Below, one piece after another: positions 17,256 through 24,898 of a stretch of DNA of 64,000 nt. Where the stretch lies: assembly GCF_000425945.1 (NCBI RefSeq), contig NZ_KE384481.1, forward strand, positions 511,704-575,703, in the 5' to 3' direction. The position numbers and the translations under genes were made by a program. How positions within the stretch are numbered: position 1 is the stretch's first letter; each line of letters opens with the position of its first letter. This DNA is from Candidatus Solirubrobacter pratensis (GTDB lineage Bacteria; Actinomycetota; Thermoleophilia; Solirubrobacterales; Solirubrobacteraceae). The notes beneath the pieces are model-generated. The model did not search any database. It saw nothing but the letters and a program-made list of their open reading frames with translations, and was not told where the DNA came from.

Positions 17256-17663
17256 TCAAGCCGCTGCCCACGCGCGCTGGTCGTCGTGTTCGCGCAGGCG
17301 CTGTTGCCAGACGCGCCCGAGCGCGTTCTGGAACTCCCGGCCGGCTGAGCGCTCGGGCAGGTCGAGCTCGCACGCCAGCGCGATGACCATGTCGGTGCCG
17401 ATCTCCTGACGGTCGCCGTGACGGGCGCCGCCGGTGTCGAGCATGCCGCGCGCGGCCCAGCGGTCGAGCGTGCTGACGCTGACGGCCAGCACGCGCGCGG
17501 CGACGCGCTTGGGCACGGTCGACCCCAACCCGCCGCGGGCCTGCTGGTAGACGATCTCCAGCCGCCGGTGCTGGGCTCGCTCCCAGTCCTCCAGGCCGCT
17601 GATCGCCCGCCGCGAGGCCGCGGCGCAGCGCACAAGCCGTTCGCAGTCGCTGGATCTTCCCAT
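17256..17663 (-). CDS. Hypothetical HTH protein of the accessory patch
   Basis: 135 residues from ATG 17663. Residues about 50-85 (VPKRVAARVLAVSVSTLDRW then AARGMLD) look like an excisionase or MerR-type helix-turn-helix in which ..VS..TLDRWAARG contacts DNA. The remainder is helical and unrecognised (EFQNALGRVWQQRLREHDD). It converges with the XRE gene (11-bp gap). Small HTH proteins next to a transposase-like gene and a tmRNA end suggest mobile-element origin. Confidence 0.6.
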   Translation of the reverse strand: MGRSSDCERLVRCAAASRRAISGLEDWERAQHRRLEIVYQQARGGLGSTVPKRVAARVLAVSVSTLDRWAARGMLDTGGARHGDRQEIGTDMVIALACELDLPERSAGREFQNALGRVWQQRLREHDDQRAWAAA

Positions 17664-17900
17664 GGCGTCGACGCTACGCGCCGACCCGGATCAGATGGTC
17701 ACGCACGCGCCAGGCTCAGCGGCCGTGCAGCGTTCTCACCCCCAGCAACGCCGCGTCCACGCCCCATAGGTAGTGGCCTCACCTCCTGACACTGCGGCAC
17801 GCGCCTCCCGCGCCGATCACGCAAAGCTGATCGGTGATCACGCTGATCTGCTCGTTACGGGAGCGTTGCGGCGTTCCCGGAACCGCATCTTGGCGGCACC

Positions 17901-19989
17901 GTGAGCCCCCGCCCGCTTCCCGATCATGTCGAACCCGCCCGGATTCGCCGCCGCGGCGACGGGCTGCTTGACCGCCGCCGGCAGATGCCGGTCTACCGCG
18001 TCGGCACAGCGGCGTTCTCCGAGCACGACGACGAGCTCAACCAGCACGGTGTCGTGCGCTTGGCGCTCGACACGGGCATGGCCGACCAACTCATCGCGAA
18101 CACCAGCTACGACCGCGAGAGCATCCGCAAGCGCCATCCCGGCAAGTGGGCGCTGGCCTTCCTGGCGTTCGCGAACTCCTCCACCCCTGACATCAAGCGC
18201 TGGTGGGCTGACAGCGGCATCGACGTGTGGCACGCCGCCGGCTTTGTCGGCAAGCCCAGCTACGACCTGACGTGGAAGCGCTTTGACGAGCTGGAGGCCA
18301 ACGGCGCCGGCGAGGCGTTCTTTGAGGCCTCCGCCCTGCCGATCCGCACGGCGATGATCGCCACCGGCGGGCTGGTCGACTTCGACGTGCACGTCGACGG
18401 CACCGAGTCCGAAAGCCACGCCCGCGTGATCCACGACTGCGGCCCGGGCGAGCACTGCCCGGGCTGGGGCGAGCGCAGCACCCGCCCCGACGGGACCGCG
18501 GGTCGCACGAAGTCCGGGCAGGGCCGTCCGCAGCCGCTCTCGATCGCCGACGCCAGGGGGCCAGGGGGCAGCGGGCCAAGGCCGCCGAGTGGCTGCCCGA
18601 GGACGAACACGCGGCGCTGATCGGCGACGCCGACGAGCTGGTCGAGGAGCACGACGACGGCAACCTGATCGGCAAGCGGGTGCGCGTGGCCGGGCATTGG
18701 TTTCGGATCACGGACCCGACCGCCGGCGTGCGCACCCAGGTCGGCGGACGCAACGGCATCAAGTCGTGGGTGGGTTCATCGACTTCAAGCTCGTCGACCA
18801 CTTCTCCGGCGAGCCGCTCGTAACGGTCGTTGAGTCCGCCTCGGTGCAGGAGTACGACATCCTCCCAGAGGCCTACGCACGACTGAAGCGCATCCTCGCC
18901 GGCCTCCCCGACGGGATCGCGCACCCCGCGCCACGGTCAGTGGTCGGCGACAAGGGCCCGGCGATCAACCGCACCTACCAGCTCCTGGCCGACGACGGCG
19001 TGTTCTGCATCATGCCCGAGCGCGGCACCAGCGCCCAGCCCACGCCCGGGGACCGCTTGCGCACCGACCGCGACTGGGTCGCGCGCTGCGAGAACTGCGG
19101 CGGCGAGACCAGGTTCGTCTCGGCCACCACGAGCCCGCACGCCCGGATCATGTTCGAGTGCATCGCCCAGCCCTTCGCCGAGTGCAAGGGACGCCAGCAG
19201 CTCGGAGTCGCCCACGACCCACGCCAGGTGCTGATGCTGTGGCGCACCGAGGAGCTCTACAAAGCGCTGGAGCCCTCCCACGGCCGCTACGAGCGCGCGC
19301 ACCGGCTCGCCCGCCAGCGCAACGGCTCAGGCGGCAAGCACTACGCCACGCGCCCCAAACGCAAAGGCCGCGAGTGGCAGCAGATGCGCGCGCACGCGAG
19401 CACGTTCTCGACCTGGCTGAAGATCTGCTGGCGCAACGGCTGGCTCGACGGCGCCACCAGCCGCGTGCTCGCGCCCGCGCTACAGGACACCTGCCGCGAC
19501 CGCAAGGACGTCGACCACGTCGAACGCCTCACCGAACGCCGCCGAGCGCTGCGGCTGCACCAGCCGTACGGTCCGCGCGCCCGCGACCTCGGCCTCGGGC
19601 CGCTCACCCATGTCCACCCCGCCGGCGTCAAACCCCCGCTGCTGACCGAGATCCCCAGCAGCCGCGGCGGCGCGCACCGCCGCACGCTCACACCGCTCCC
19701 CAGCACGCCGCCCGAGCCGGTCCCGGCACCGCCCGAGCCGAAGCTCCCGCGGGCCAAGGCAGCGAGTGAGGTCAAGGCTGAGCGCGGCCCCTCCGCCGAG
19801 GAACGCCACCGAGCCGACAAGGCCAAGCGGCGCACGCGCGCACGCGACCCGCTCAAGCCCACGCACTCCGGCCGCGCTGTCCGTAGCCGCGATCCCGGCT
19901 GGGACAAGCGCCTCCAACAGGACACCGGCCCGCCCGCCGACACCCGGCCGCCGCCGTCCAGAGCGGCGGACGACGACCGGCCCTTCTAA
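17901..19989 (+). pseudogene. Transposase-like (RNase H fold/DDE) gene broken by two frameshifts
   Basis: Three consecutive plus frames encode one protein of about 690 residues. Frame one (17901 to about 18557) gives LALDTGMADQLIANTSYDRE and GLVDFDVHVDGTESESHARV. A second frame (about 18558-18770) gives AAEWLPEDEHAALIGDADEL and RVAGHWFRITDPTAGVRTQV. The third (about 18770-19989) gives GGFIDFKLVDHFSGEPLVTV, VVGDKGPAINRTYQLLADDG, a CxxC pair (ARCENCGGE) and a Pro-rich tail. The acidic residues in HVDGTE, VGDKG and a later Glu could form a DDE triad, as in transposases that copy host-like RNase H folds. I cannot name the IS family, and no terminal inverted repeats or target duplications were found. 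Two indels make it a probable pseudogene. Confidence 0.6.
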
Positions 19990-20010
19990 CCCACCACCCC
20001 ATCTGACCGC

Positions 20011-20048
20011 AAGCCGCCCCGCCGGGCCAACTGGCCCTGGGCGGCTTT
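20011..20048 (+). terminator. Double-stem terminator after the transposase-like gene
   Basis: AAGCCGCCC (20011-20019) pairs with GGGCGGCTT (20039-20047), and an inner GGGCCA-AC-TGGCCC forms a second stem. The outer arm ends in TTT, giving a plausible intrinsic terminator 21 bp after the stop codon. Confidence 0.75.
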
Positions 20049-20203
20049 CGTCGTTAACACCCCGAACACGACGAGCCGCGCCCGTCAACCGCTCCTCAAA
20101 GCCCACCGAGGGCATCCGCAGAGCTCACAACACCCCCGCACAGGACCGCAGCCGCTCCCCAACGGCCAGATCGGTGCGCAGAGCCCGGCCCTTAACGACA
20201 AAC

Positions 20204-20249
20204 TCCGTAAGGATCGTCCCTGCAAATCAGCAGTTTCAATCCTTACGGA
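20204..20249. repeat. 11-bp inverted repeat beside the tmRNA 3' end
   Basis: TCCGTAAGGAT at 20204-20214 and its perfect complement at 20239-20249 enclose 24 bases. The element starts 14 bp beyond the tmRNA 3' end. Read on the minus strand, the first arm is followed by TGAAAC, so the stretch resembles the 3' end of some CRISPR repeats (GGATTGAAAC), but only one copy exists here. It may be the tmRNA terminator or a mark of insertion at ssrA. Confidence 0.55.
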
Positions 20250-20262
20250 AATCTGTCCCGAG

Positions 20263-20611
20263 TGGAGACGGCGGGAATTGAACCCGCGTCCGCAATCGCG
20301 CAAAAGGTGGTATCTACGAGCGTAGCCGGTGCTCTAGATCTCGCCCCTCACTCGCCATCACCGGCGGGGTCGTGAGGGGCCAGCCTGATCGAAATGTCCC
20401 CTTGGTCGGCTCAGGCCGGCGTTCCGCGGGTGAGCCTGCTATCTGACTCGGCCTGATCCCGGCGCAGGCTCCGGGGGCCAAGGCTCAACTCTAGTTTCGG
20501 CTAGAGAGCGAGCGCGAAATCGTGGCTCTCGCGAGCCGCGACAGTGTTCTTCGCATTTGTTGTTACCGGGGTTTTACGAGGCCTCCGGTACCTCGACTCG
20601 CAACCACCCCC
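20263..20611 (-). ncRNA. ssrA: tmRNA (transfer-messenger RNA)
   Basis: Rescues stalled ribosomes together with SmpB (gene at 23129). The 3' end shows the tRNA-like T-arm (GCGGGTTCAATTCCCGC) and acceptor strand CGTCTCC plus discriminator A at 20263. The 5' acceptor strand GGGGGTG (20605-20611) pairs with it in seven pairs including G-U. The CCA is not encoded (ACT follows), so it must be added. The internal message ends with a TAG at about 20501 and encodes NAKNTVAARESHDFALAL; the exact resume codon (ACA or AAT) is uncertain. The tag ends in ALAL rather than the common ALAA. Length about 349 nt, one piece. Confidence 0.92.
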
Positions 20612-20668
20612 ACGAACCGACCACGTCGAAGCCTGTCGTCCCCGGGGTGTTTGTCCTCCCATTCTATC

Positions 20669-20681
20669 GACCCGTAGGGTC
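20669..20681. promoter_or_regulatory. Palindrome between tmRNA and flavoprotein gene
   Basis: GACCC-GTA-GGGTC lies directly before the ATG at 20683, within the 71-bp spacer between ssrA (minus) and the reductase (plus). On the minus strand TAGAAT (20661-20666) could be a -10 box for a tmRNA precursor with a processed leader of about 45 nt. Both readings are by eye only. Confidence 0.35.
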
Positions 20682-20682
20682 A

Positions 20683-22059
20683 ATGGGCATGAGGAGCTTC
20701 GATGTCGTGGTGATCGGTGCCGGGCCTGCCGGCGAGGTGGCGGCCGGACGGCTGGCGGACGGCGGACTGGAGGTGGCGATCGTCGAGGACCGGCTCGTCG
20801 GCGGCGAGTGCTCGTACTGGGCATGCATGCCCTCGAAGGCCCTGTTGCGGCCATATGAGGCGCTCGCGGAGGTCAAGCGGATCCCCGGCGCCGCCCAGGC
20901 GGTGAGGGGTTCCCTCGACGCTCCCGCGGTGCTCGCGCGCCGCGACGAGATCATCCACGACCTCGACGACGCGACGCAGCTGCCGTGGCTCGAGGACCGC
21001 GGGGTCGCGCTGTTCCGCGGCCACGGCGCACTGACGGGCGGGCGCCGGGTGACCGTCGGCGGCGAGGAGCTCGAGGCGCGCCGCGCGGTGATCCTCGCGG
21101 GCGGCTCGGTGCCGATGTTCCCGCCGATCGAGGGCCTCGACGGCGTCGAGGGCGCGTGGACCAACCGCGAGGCGACGACGGCGAAGGAGATCCCCGAGCG
21201 CCTGCTCATCCTCGGCGGCGGCGTCGTCGGCGTCGAGATGGCGCAGGCGTTCCAGACGCTCGGCAGCCAGGTCACGCTGATCGAGGGGGAGCGCCGGCTG
21301 CTCCCGCGCGAGGAGGAGTTCGCGTGTGCACAGGTGACCGACGCGCTCGCCTCCTACGGCGTTGAGATCCGCACCGGTCAGAAGGCCACGAAGGTCAGCC
21401 AGAGCGACGGCACGGTGACCGTCACGACCTCCGACGGCACCACCGCCGAGTCCGAGCTCCTGCTCGTCGCGCTCGGCCGCCGCCCGTCGACCGAGACGCT
21501 CGGGCTCGAGAGCGTCGGCCTCGAGCCCGGCGGGACGGTCGCGGTCGACTCGCTCTGCCGCGTCCCGAAGCACCCGTGGCTGTACGCGATCGGCGACATC
21601 AACGGCCGCGCGCTGTTCACCCACATGGGCAAGTACCAGGGCCGGCTGGCGGCCGACAGCATCCTCGGCCACGACCACGCGATCTCGCACGGCGCCGACG
21701 GCCCGCTCTCCCCGCGCGTGATCTTCACCGACCCGCAGGTCGCCGCGGTCGGCCACACGACCGACACGGCGGCCCGGGCCGGGCTGGAGCTCGACGTCTA
21801 CGACACCGAGACCTCCGGGAACGCCGGCGGCTCGTACTACGGCCGCGGCGCCCCCGGCACCGCCCGCTTCCTCGTCGACCGCGAGCGCCGCCTCGTCGTC
21901 GGCTGCACGATCACGGGCGCGGAGGTCGCCGACTTCCTGCACGCGGCGACGATCGCGATCGTCGGCGAGGTCCCGCTCGAGCGCCTGCGCCACGCCGTCC
22001 CGAGCTTCCCCACGCGCAGCGAGATCTGGCTCAAGCTGCTCGAGCAGGCGGGCGTATAA
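20683..22059 (+). CDS. Pyridine nucleotide-disulfide oxidoreductase (class I flavoprotein)
   Basis: 458 residues from ATG 20683 (MGMRSFDVVVIGAGPAGEVA). FAD-binding GxGxxG (VIGAGPAGEVAAG), redox-active pair in GGECSYWACMPSK (CxxxxC), NAD(P)-binding LLILGGGVVGVEMAQAF, second FAD motif PWLYAIGDING, and a C-terminal dimer domain ending with HAVPSFPTRSEIW, where His and Glu form the proton-relay pair. This matches dihydrolipoamide dehydrogenase/mercuric reductase relatives. The bulky SYWA between the cysteines is a variant of the usual VNVG, so the substrate may be another disulfide (for example a low-molecular-weight thiol). No 2-oxoacid dehydrogenase genes are adjacent. In-frame sequence above the ATG lies inside tmRNA. 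Confidence 0.88.
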   Translation: MGMRSFDVVVIGAGPAGEVAAGRLADGGLEVAIVEDRLVGGECSYWACMPSKALLRPYEALAEVKRIPGAAQAVRGSLDAPAVLARRDEIIHDLDDATQLPWLEDRGVALFRGHGALTGGRRVTVGGEELEARRAVILAGGSVPMFPPIEGLDGVEGAWTNREATTAKEIPERLLILGGGVVGVEMAQAFQTLGSQVTLIEGERRLLPREEEFACAQVTDALASYGVEIRTGQKATKVSQSDGTVTVTTSDGTTAESELLLVALGRRPSTETLGLESVGLEPGGTVAVDSLCRVPKHPWLYAIGDINGRALFTHMGKYQGRLAADSILGHDHAISHGADGPLSPRVIFTDPQVAAVGHTTDTAARAGLELDVYDTETSGNAGGSYYGRGAPGTARFLVDRERRLVVGCTITGAEVADFLHAATIAIVGEVPLERLRHAVPSFPTRSEIWLKLLEQAGV

Positions 22060-22102
22060 GTTCGATCTTTATCGAAGGAACTGGTACGATGTTCATCGAA
22101 CT
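22059..22102. promoter_or_regulatory. Nested operator-like palindromes
   Basis: AGTTCGAT (22059-22066) and ATCGAACT (22095-22102) are perfect complements. Inside them lie TTCGAT-CTTT-ATCGAA (22061-22076) and GTTC-ATC-GAAC (22091-22101). The motif is AT-rich and similar to ArsR/SmtB-type operators as I remember them. It ends 18 bp before a 28-codon ORF; no matching regulator gene is adjacent. Confidence 0.55.
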
Positions 22103-22119
22103 AGATGACAGGAGGCCAG

Positions 22120-22206
22120 ATGCCCACCGAGCCCACCCCGACCCCTCCGCCCAAGCCCCCGTTCCGCCGCCTCGTGGTCTTCGTCCCCCTCGAGACCAGC
22201 AGCTAG
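22120..22206 (+). CDS. 28-residue proline-rich micro-protein
   Basis: ATG 22120 is preceded by AGGAGG at 22110-22115 with ideal spacing. The peptide starts MPTEPTPTPPPKPPFRRLVV and ends FVPLETSS. It is Pro/Thr-rich with a short hydrophobic, basic core and no known domain. Operator palindromes lie immediately upstream and a 15-bp hairpin immediately downstream, so it looks like a complete tiny transcription unit. It could equally be a leader peptide controlling the GST gene at 22294. Upstream, the flavoprotein gene ends at 22059. Confidence 0.5.
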   Translation: MPTEPTPTPPPKPPFRRLVVFVPLETSS

Positions 22207-22229
22207 AAGCAGGCGCTCGTCACAAGCGA

Positions 22230-22262
22230 CGGCTCGGCGGTCTCCAAGAGATCGCCGAGCCG
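22230..22262 (+). terminator. 15-bp stem, 3-base loop hairpin
   Basis: CGGCTCGGCG (22230-22239) pairs perfectly with 22253-22262, and the inner GTCTC-CAA-GAGAT extends the stem to 15 pairs with one G-T. It follows the 28-codon ORF by 24 bp and precedes the GST gene by 31 bp. Terminator or attenuator are both possible. Confidence 0.65.
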
Positions 22263-22293
22263 CGCGGGCGACGGGGCTGCTTACGCTGAAGAC

Positions 22294-23139
22294 ATGACGA
22301 GCGGAGCCTTCGTCCGGCAGGAGAGCCGCTTCCGCGGCTTCCCTGACGGGCCACCGGAGCAGCACCACCTCTACATCGCGCTCGCGTGCCCGTGGTCGCA
22401 GCGCACCGCGATCGTGCGGACCGTCCTCGGGCTCGACGACCGGCTCGGCGTCTCCTACGCCGACCCCTACCGCGACGAGCGCGGCTGGGCCTTCAGCGGT
22501 GGGCGCTTCACCGACGACGTCAACGGCTTCGCCTTCCTCAGCGAGGCGTACGACCGGACCGATCCCGGCTACGACGGCCGCGTCTCCGTGCCGGTCCTGT
22601 GGGACAAGGAGCGCGGCGAGATCGTCTCCAACGAGTCCGCCGACATCGTCCGCATCCTCGACGCCTGGGCCGGCGGCGACCTCTACCCGCCCGAGCTTCG
22701 CGAGGAGATCGACGAGCTCAACGGCTGGGTCTACGCCGAGCTCCAGAACGGCGTCTACCGCGCCGGCTTCGCCCGCTCCCAGGAGGCCTACGACGAGGCC
22801 TACCGCGGCGTCTTCGCGGCGCTCCCGCGGCTGGACGACCTGCTCGCCGGCCGGCGCTACCTGACCGGCGACGCGATCACCGAGGCCGACTGGCGCCTGC
22901 TTCCCACGTTGCTGCGCTTCGACGCCGTCTACCACACGCACTTCCGCTGCAACGGCGCGCGGATGATCGAGTACCCGCACCTGCTGCGCTACACGAAGGA
23001 CCTCTTCGAGCAGCCCGGCGTCGCGGCGACGTTCGCGCTCGACGAGATCAAGCGCCACTACTACACGACCCACGACGAGCTGAACCCCAAGCGGATCATT
23101 CCCCAGGGCCCGATCGACCTCGGGTTCACTAGCGCCTGA
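22294..23139 (+). CDS. ECM4/YqjG-type glutathione S-transferase (S-thiolyl-hydroquinone reductase)
   Basis: 281 residues. N-terminal thioredoxin-like fold with the catalytic ALACPWSQRTAIVRTVLGLD; the Cys in CPWS attacks the thioether in the omega-like/xi GSTs. Further hallmarks are SVPVLWDKERGEIVSNESAD (thiol-binding SNES), LYPPELREEIDELN and an all-helical C-terminus with YRAGFARSQEAYDEAY and PHLLRYTKDLFEQPGVAATF. Family members reduce glutathionyl-hydroquinones. Most actinobacteria use mycothiol, so the physiological thiol may differ. The flavoprotein reductase upstream could be a redox partner. Converges with smpB and overlaps it by 11 bp. Confidence 0.92.
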   Translation: MTSGAFVRQESRFRGFPDGPPEQHHLYIALACPWSQRTAIVRTVLGLDDRLGVSYADPYRDERGWAFSGGRFTDDVNGFAFLSEAYDRTDPGYDGRVSVPVLWDKERGEIVSNESADIVRILDAWAGGDLYPPELREEIDELNGWVYAELQNGVYRAGFARSQEAYDEAYRGVFAALPRLDDLLAGRRYLTGDAITEADWRLLPTLLRFDAVYHTHFRCNGARMIEYPHLLRYTKDLFEQPGVAATFALDEIKRHYYTTHDELNPKRIIPQGPIDLGFTSA

Positions 23140-23569
23140 AGCTGCGCTCCATCTCGCGCTTGAGCTCGCGCTCCTTGATCGCCTGGCGCTTGTCGCCGAC
23201 GTCCTTGCCTCGCGCCAAGGCGATCTCGACCTTCGCGCGCGGGCCCTTGAAGTAGAGCCGCGTGGGGACGAGGGTGAGCCCCTTCTCCTTGGTCTTGCCG
23301 ATCAGCCGCTCGATCTCGCGCCGGTGCATGAGCAGCTTGCGCGGGCGCTCGGGCTCGTGGTTGTCGCGCGTCGCCGGACCGTACGGCGGGATGTGCACGT
23401 TGTGCAGCCACACCTCGCCGTTCTGGATCGACGCGTAGCCGTCCTTGAGCTGCGCCTTGCCGCCGCGCAGCGACTTGACCTCGGTGCCCGTGAGCACGAG
23501 GCCGGCCTCCCACCTGTCCAGCAGCTGGTAGCGGTAGTTCGCCTGGCGGTTGGTCGCGATGTCGGCCAT
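23129..23569 (-). CDS. smpB: SsrA-binding protein SmpB
   Basis: 146 residues. Binds the tRNA-like domain of tmRNA and delivers it to stalled ribosomes. Recognised by NRQANYRYQLLDRWEAGLVL, TGTEVKSLRGGKAQLKDGYA, the RPRKLLMHRREIERL motif, and the basic C-terminal tail (DKRQAIKERELKREMERSFR) that enters the empty mRNA channel. It is the last gene of the ftsE-to-smpB minus-strand run. Its RNA partner ssrA lies about 2.5 kb away and the RNase R-like gene is two genes upstream. Confidence 0.97.
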   Translation of the reverse strand: MADIATNRQANYRYQLLDRWEAGLVLTGTEVKSLRGGKAQLKDGYASIQNGEVWLHNVHIPPYGPATRDNHEPERPRKLLMHRREIERLIGKTKEKGLTLVPTRLYFKGPRAKVEIALARGKDVGDKRQAIKERELKREMERSFRR

Positions 23570-23581
23570 CGGCGCTCGACG

Positions 23582-24898
23582 TTAGCGAAGCTCGGCGACC
23601 GCCTCGGCGAAGACCTCGGTGTGGCGGTCCACGTCCGCGGCCGTCGTCGTCGGCGCCATCAGCGCCATGTTGTGGAACGGGGTCAGCAGGACGCCCCGGT
23701 TCAGCGCGTGCAGGTGCAGGAAGCGCTCCAGCTTCGGATCCGATGCCGCGTGCGCCTGCGTCCCGTTGCGCGCCGGCGACGGCTCGAAGCGGTACTCCGC
23801 GCGACAGCCGAGCCGCGTCACGTTCCACGGCCTGTCGCCCATCGCCTCGCGCACGCCGGCCGCGAAGCGCTCGGCGAGCGGGATCGTGTGCTCCCACGCG
23901 CCGTCGGTCAGCACGCTCCCGAGCGTCGCGCGCATGGCGGCGAGCGAGAGCGCGTTGCCGGCCAGCGTGCCGCCGACGCCGCCGGTGTCCTCGTAGTCGG
24001 CCTCGGCGGCGTCGAGCATGCCCTGCGCGACCTTCCAGGAGAGCCCGAGCGCGCCGGTCGGCACGCCGCCGCCGATCGCCTTGCCGATCGTCAGCAGGTC
24101 CGGCTCCAGTCCCCACGCCTGCGTGCAGCCGCCGGGTCCGGCGGAGAACGTGTGCGTCTCGTCGATGATCAGCAGCGTCCCGTGCGCGCGGGTGAGCGCG
24201 CGCAGCGCGTCGTGGTACGGCGCCTCCGGGAGCACGATGCCCATGTTGGTCATCGCCGGCTCGGCCAGGACGCATGCGACGTCCTCGTGGGCGAGCGCGG
24301 CCTCGAGCGCGTCGAGGTCGTTGAACTCGATCGCCCGCGTCGTCTGCGCGACGTCGACCGGCGGCCCGACGTTGCCCGCGCGCGAGACGGTCCGGCCGCC
24401 CGCGTCGACCGCGAACGCCTCGTCGACCGAGCCGTGGTAGCAGTAGGAGTAGACCAGCACCTTCGGCCGGCCGGTCAGCAGCCGTGCGATCCGCAACGCG
24501 GTGCGGTTCGCGTCGGTGGCGGTGAGCGTGAACAGCCAGCGCTCCAGCCCGAAGCGGCGCGTGAGCTCCTCCCCCACCCACGCCGCGTCCTCGGTGGGCA
24601 GCATCGTCGTGATGCCGGTCTTCGCCTGCAGCGCCTCCAGCACCGGAGGCGGCGCGTGGCCCGCCATCGCGCCGGTGTCGCCCAGGCACAGGTCGATGTA
24701 CTCGTGGCCGTCGACGTCGACGATCCGGCTCCCGCTCGCCTCCGCGACGGCAACCGGATAGCCGCCCGCCCACAGCATCATCCAGGGCATCGGGACGCCG
24801 CCGAACAGCGACCCGCGCGCACGCTCGTGCAGCTCCGCCGACCGGGGATGCCCGGTCCGGAAGCGCTCGAGCTCGCGCTCGATCAACGCATCGATCAC
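23582..24898 (-). CDS. Class III PLP-dependent aminotransferase (GSAM-like)
   Basis: 438 residues from GTG 24898, whose GTGA overlaps the RNase stop. Class III signature: LTATDANRTALRIARLLTGR (phosphate cup region), VYSYCYHGSVDEAF, LLIIDETHTFSAGPGG (Asp to the PLP nitrogen) and LLTIGKAIGGGVPTGALG (Schiff-base Lys). It resembles glutamate-1-semialdehyde aminomutase and beta-amino or omega-amino acid transaminases. It is not a clear HemL, since no haem genes are adjacent and the N-terminus differs. Its location between an exoribonuclease gene and smpB gives no pathway hint; translational coupling implies constant co-expression. Confidence 0.85.
   Translation of the reverse strand: MIDALIERELERFRTGHPRSAELHERARGSLFGGVPMPWMMLWAGGYPVAVAEASGSRIVDVDGHEYIDLCLGDTGAMAGHAPPPVLEALQAKTGITTMLPTEDAAWVGEELTRRFGLERWLFTLTATDANRTALRIARLLTGRPKVLVYSYCYHGSVDEAFAVDAGGRTVSRAGNVGPPVDVAQTTRAIEFNDLDALEAALAHEDVACVLAEPAMTNMGIVLPEAPYHDALRALTRAHGTLLIIDETHTFSAGPGGCTQAWGLEPDLLTIGKAIGGGVPTGALGLSWKVAQGMLDAAEADYEDTGGVGGTLAGNALSLAAMRATLGSVLTDGAWEHTIPLAERFAAGVREAMGDRPWNVTRLGCRAEYRFEPSPARNGTQAHAASDPKLERFLHLHALNRGVLLTPFHNMALMAPTTTAADVDRHTEVFAEAVAELR

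Noticed and set aside
17815..17850. GATCACGC direct repeats as transposon end
   Set aside because: Two short partial copies only, with no counterpart at the other side of the transposase-like gene.
20204..20249. CRISPR array
   Set aside because: Only one repeat-like unit, no spacers at regular spacing and no cas genes in the window.
22120..22293. TAG read-through joining the 28-codon ORF to the GST gene
   Set aside because: A strong hairpin and further out-of-frame sequence lie between; the GST has its own ATG and homology starts there.
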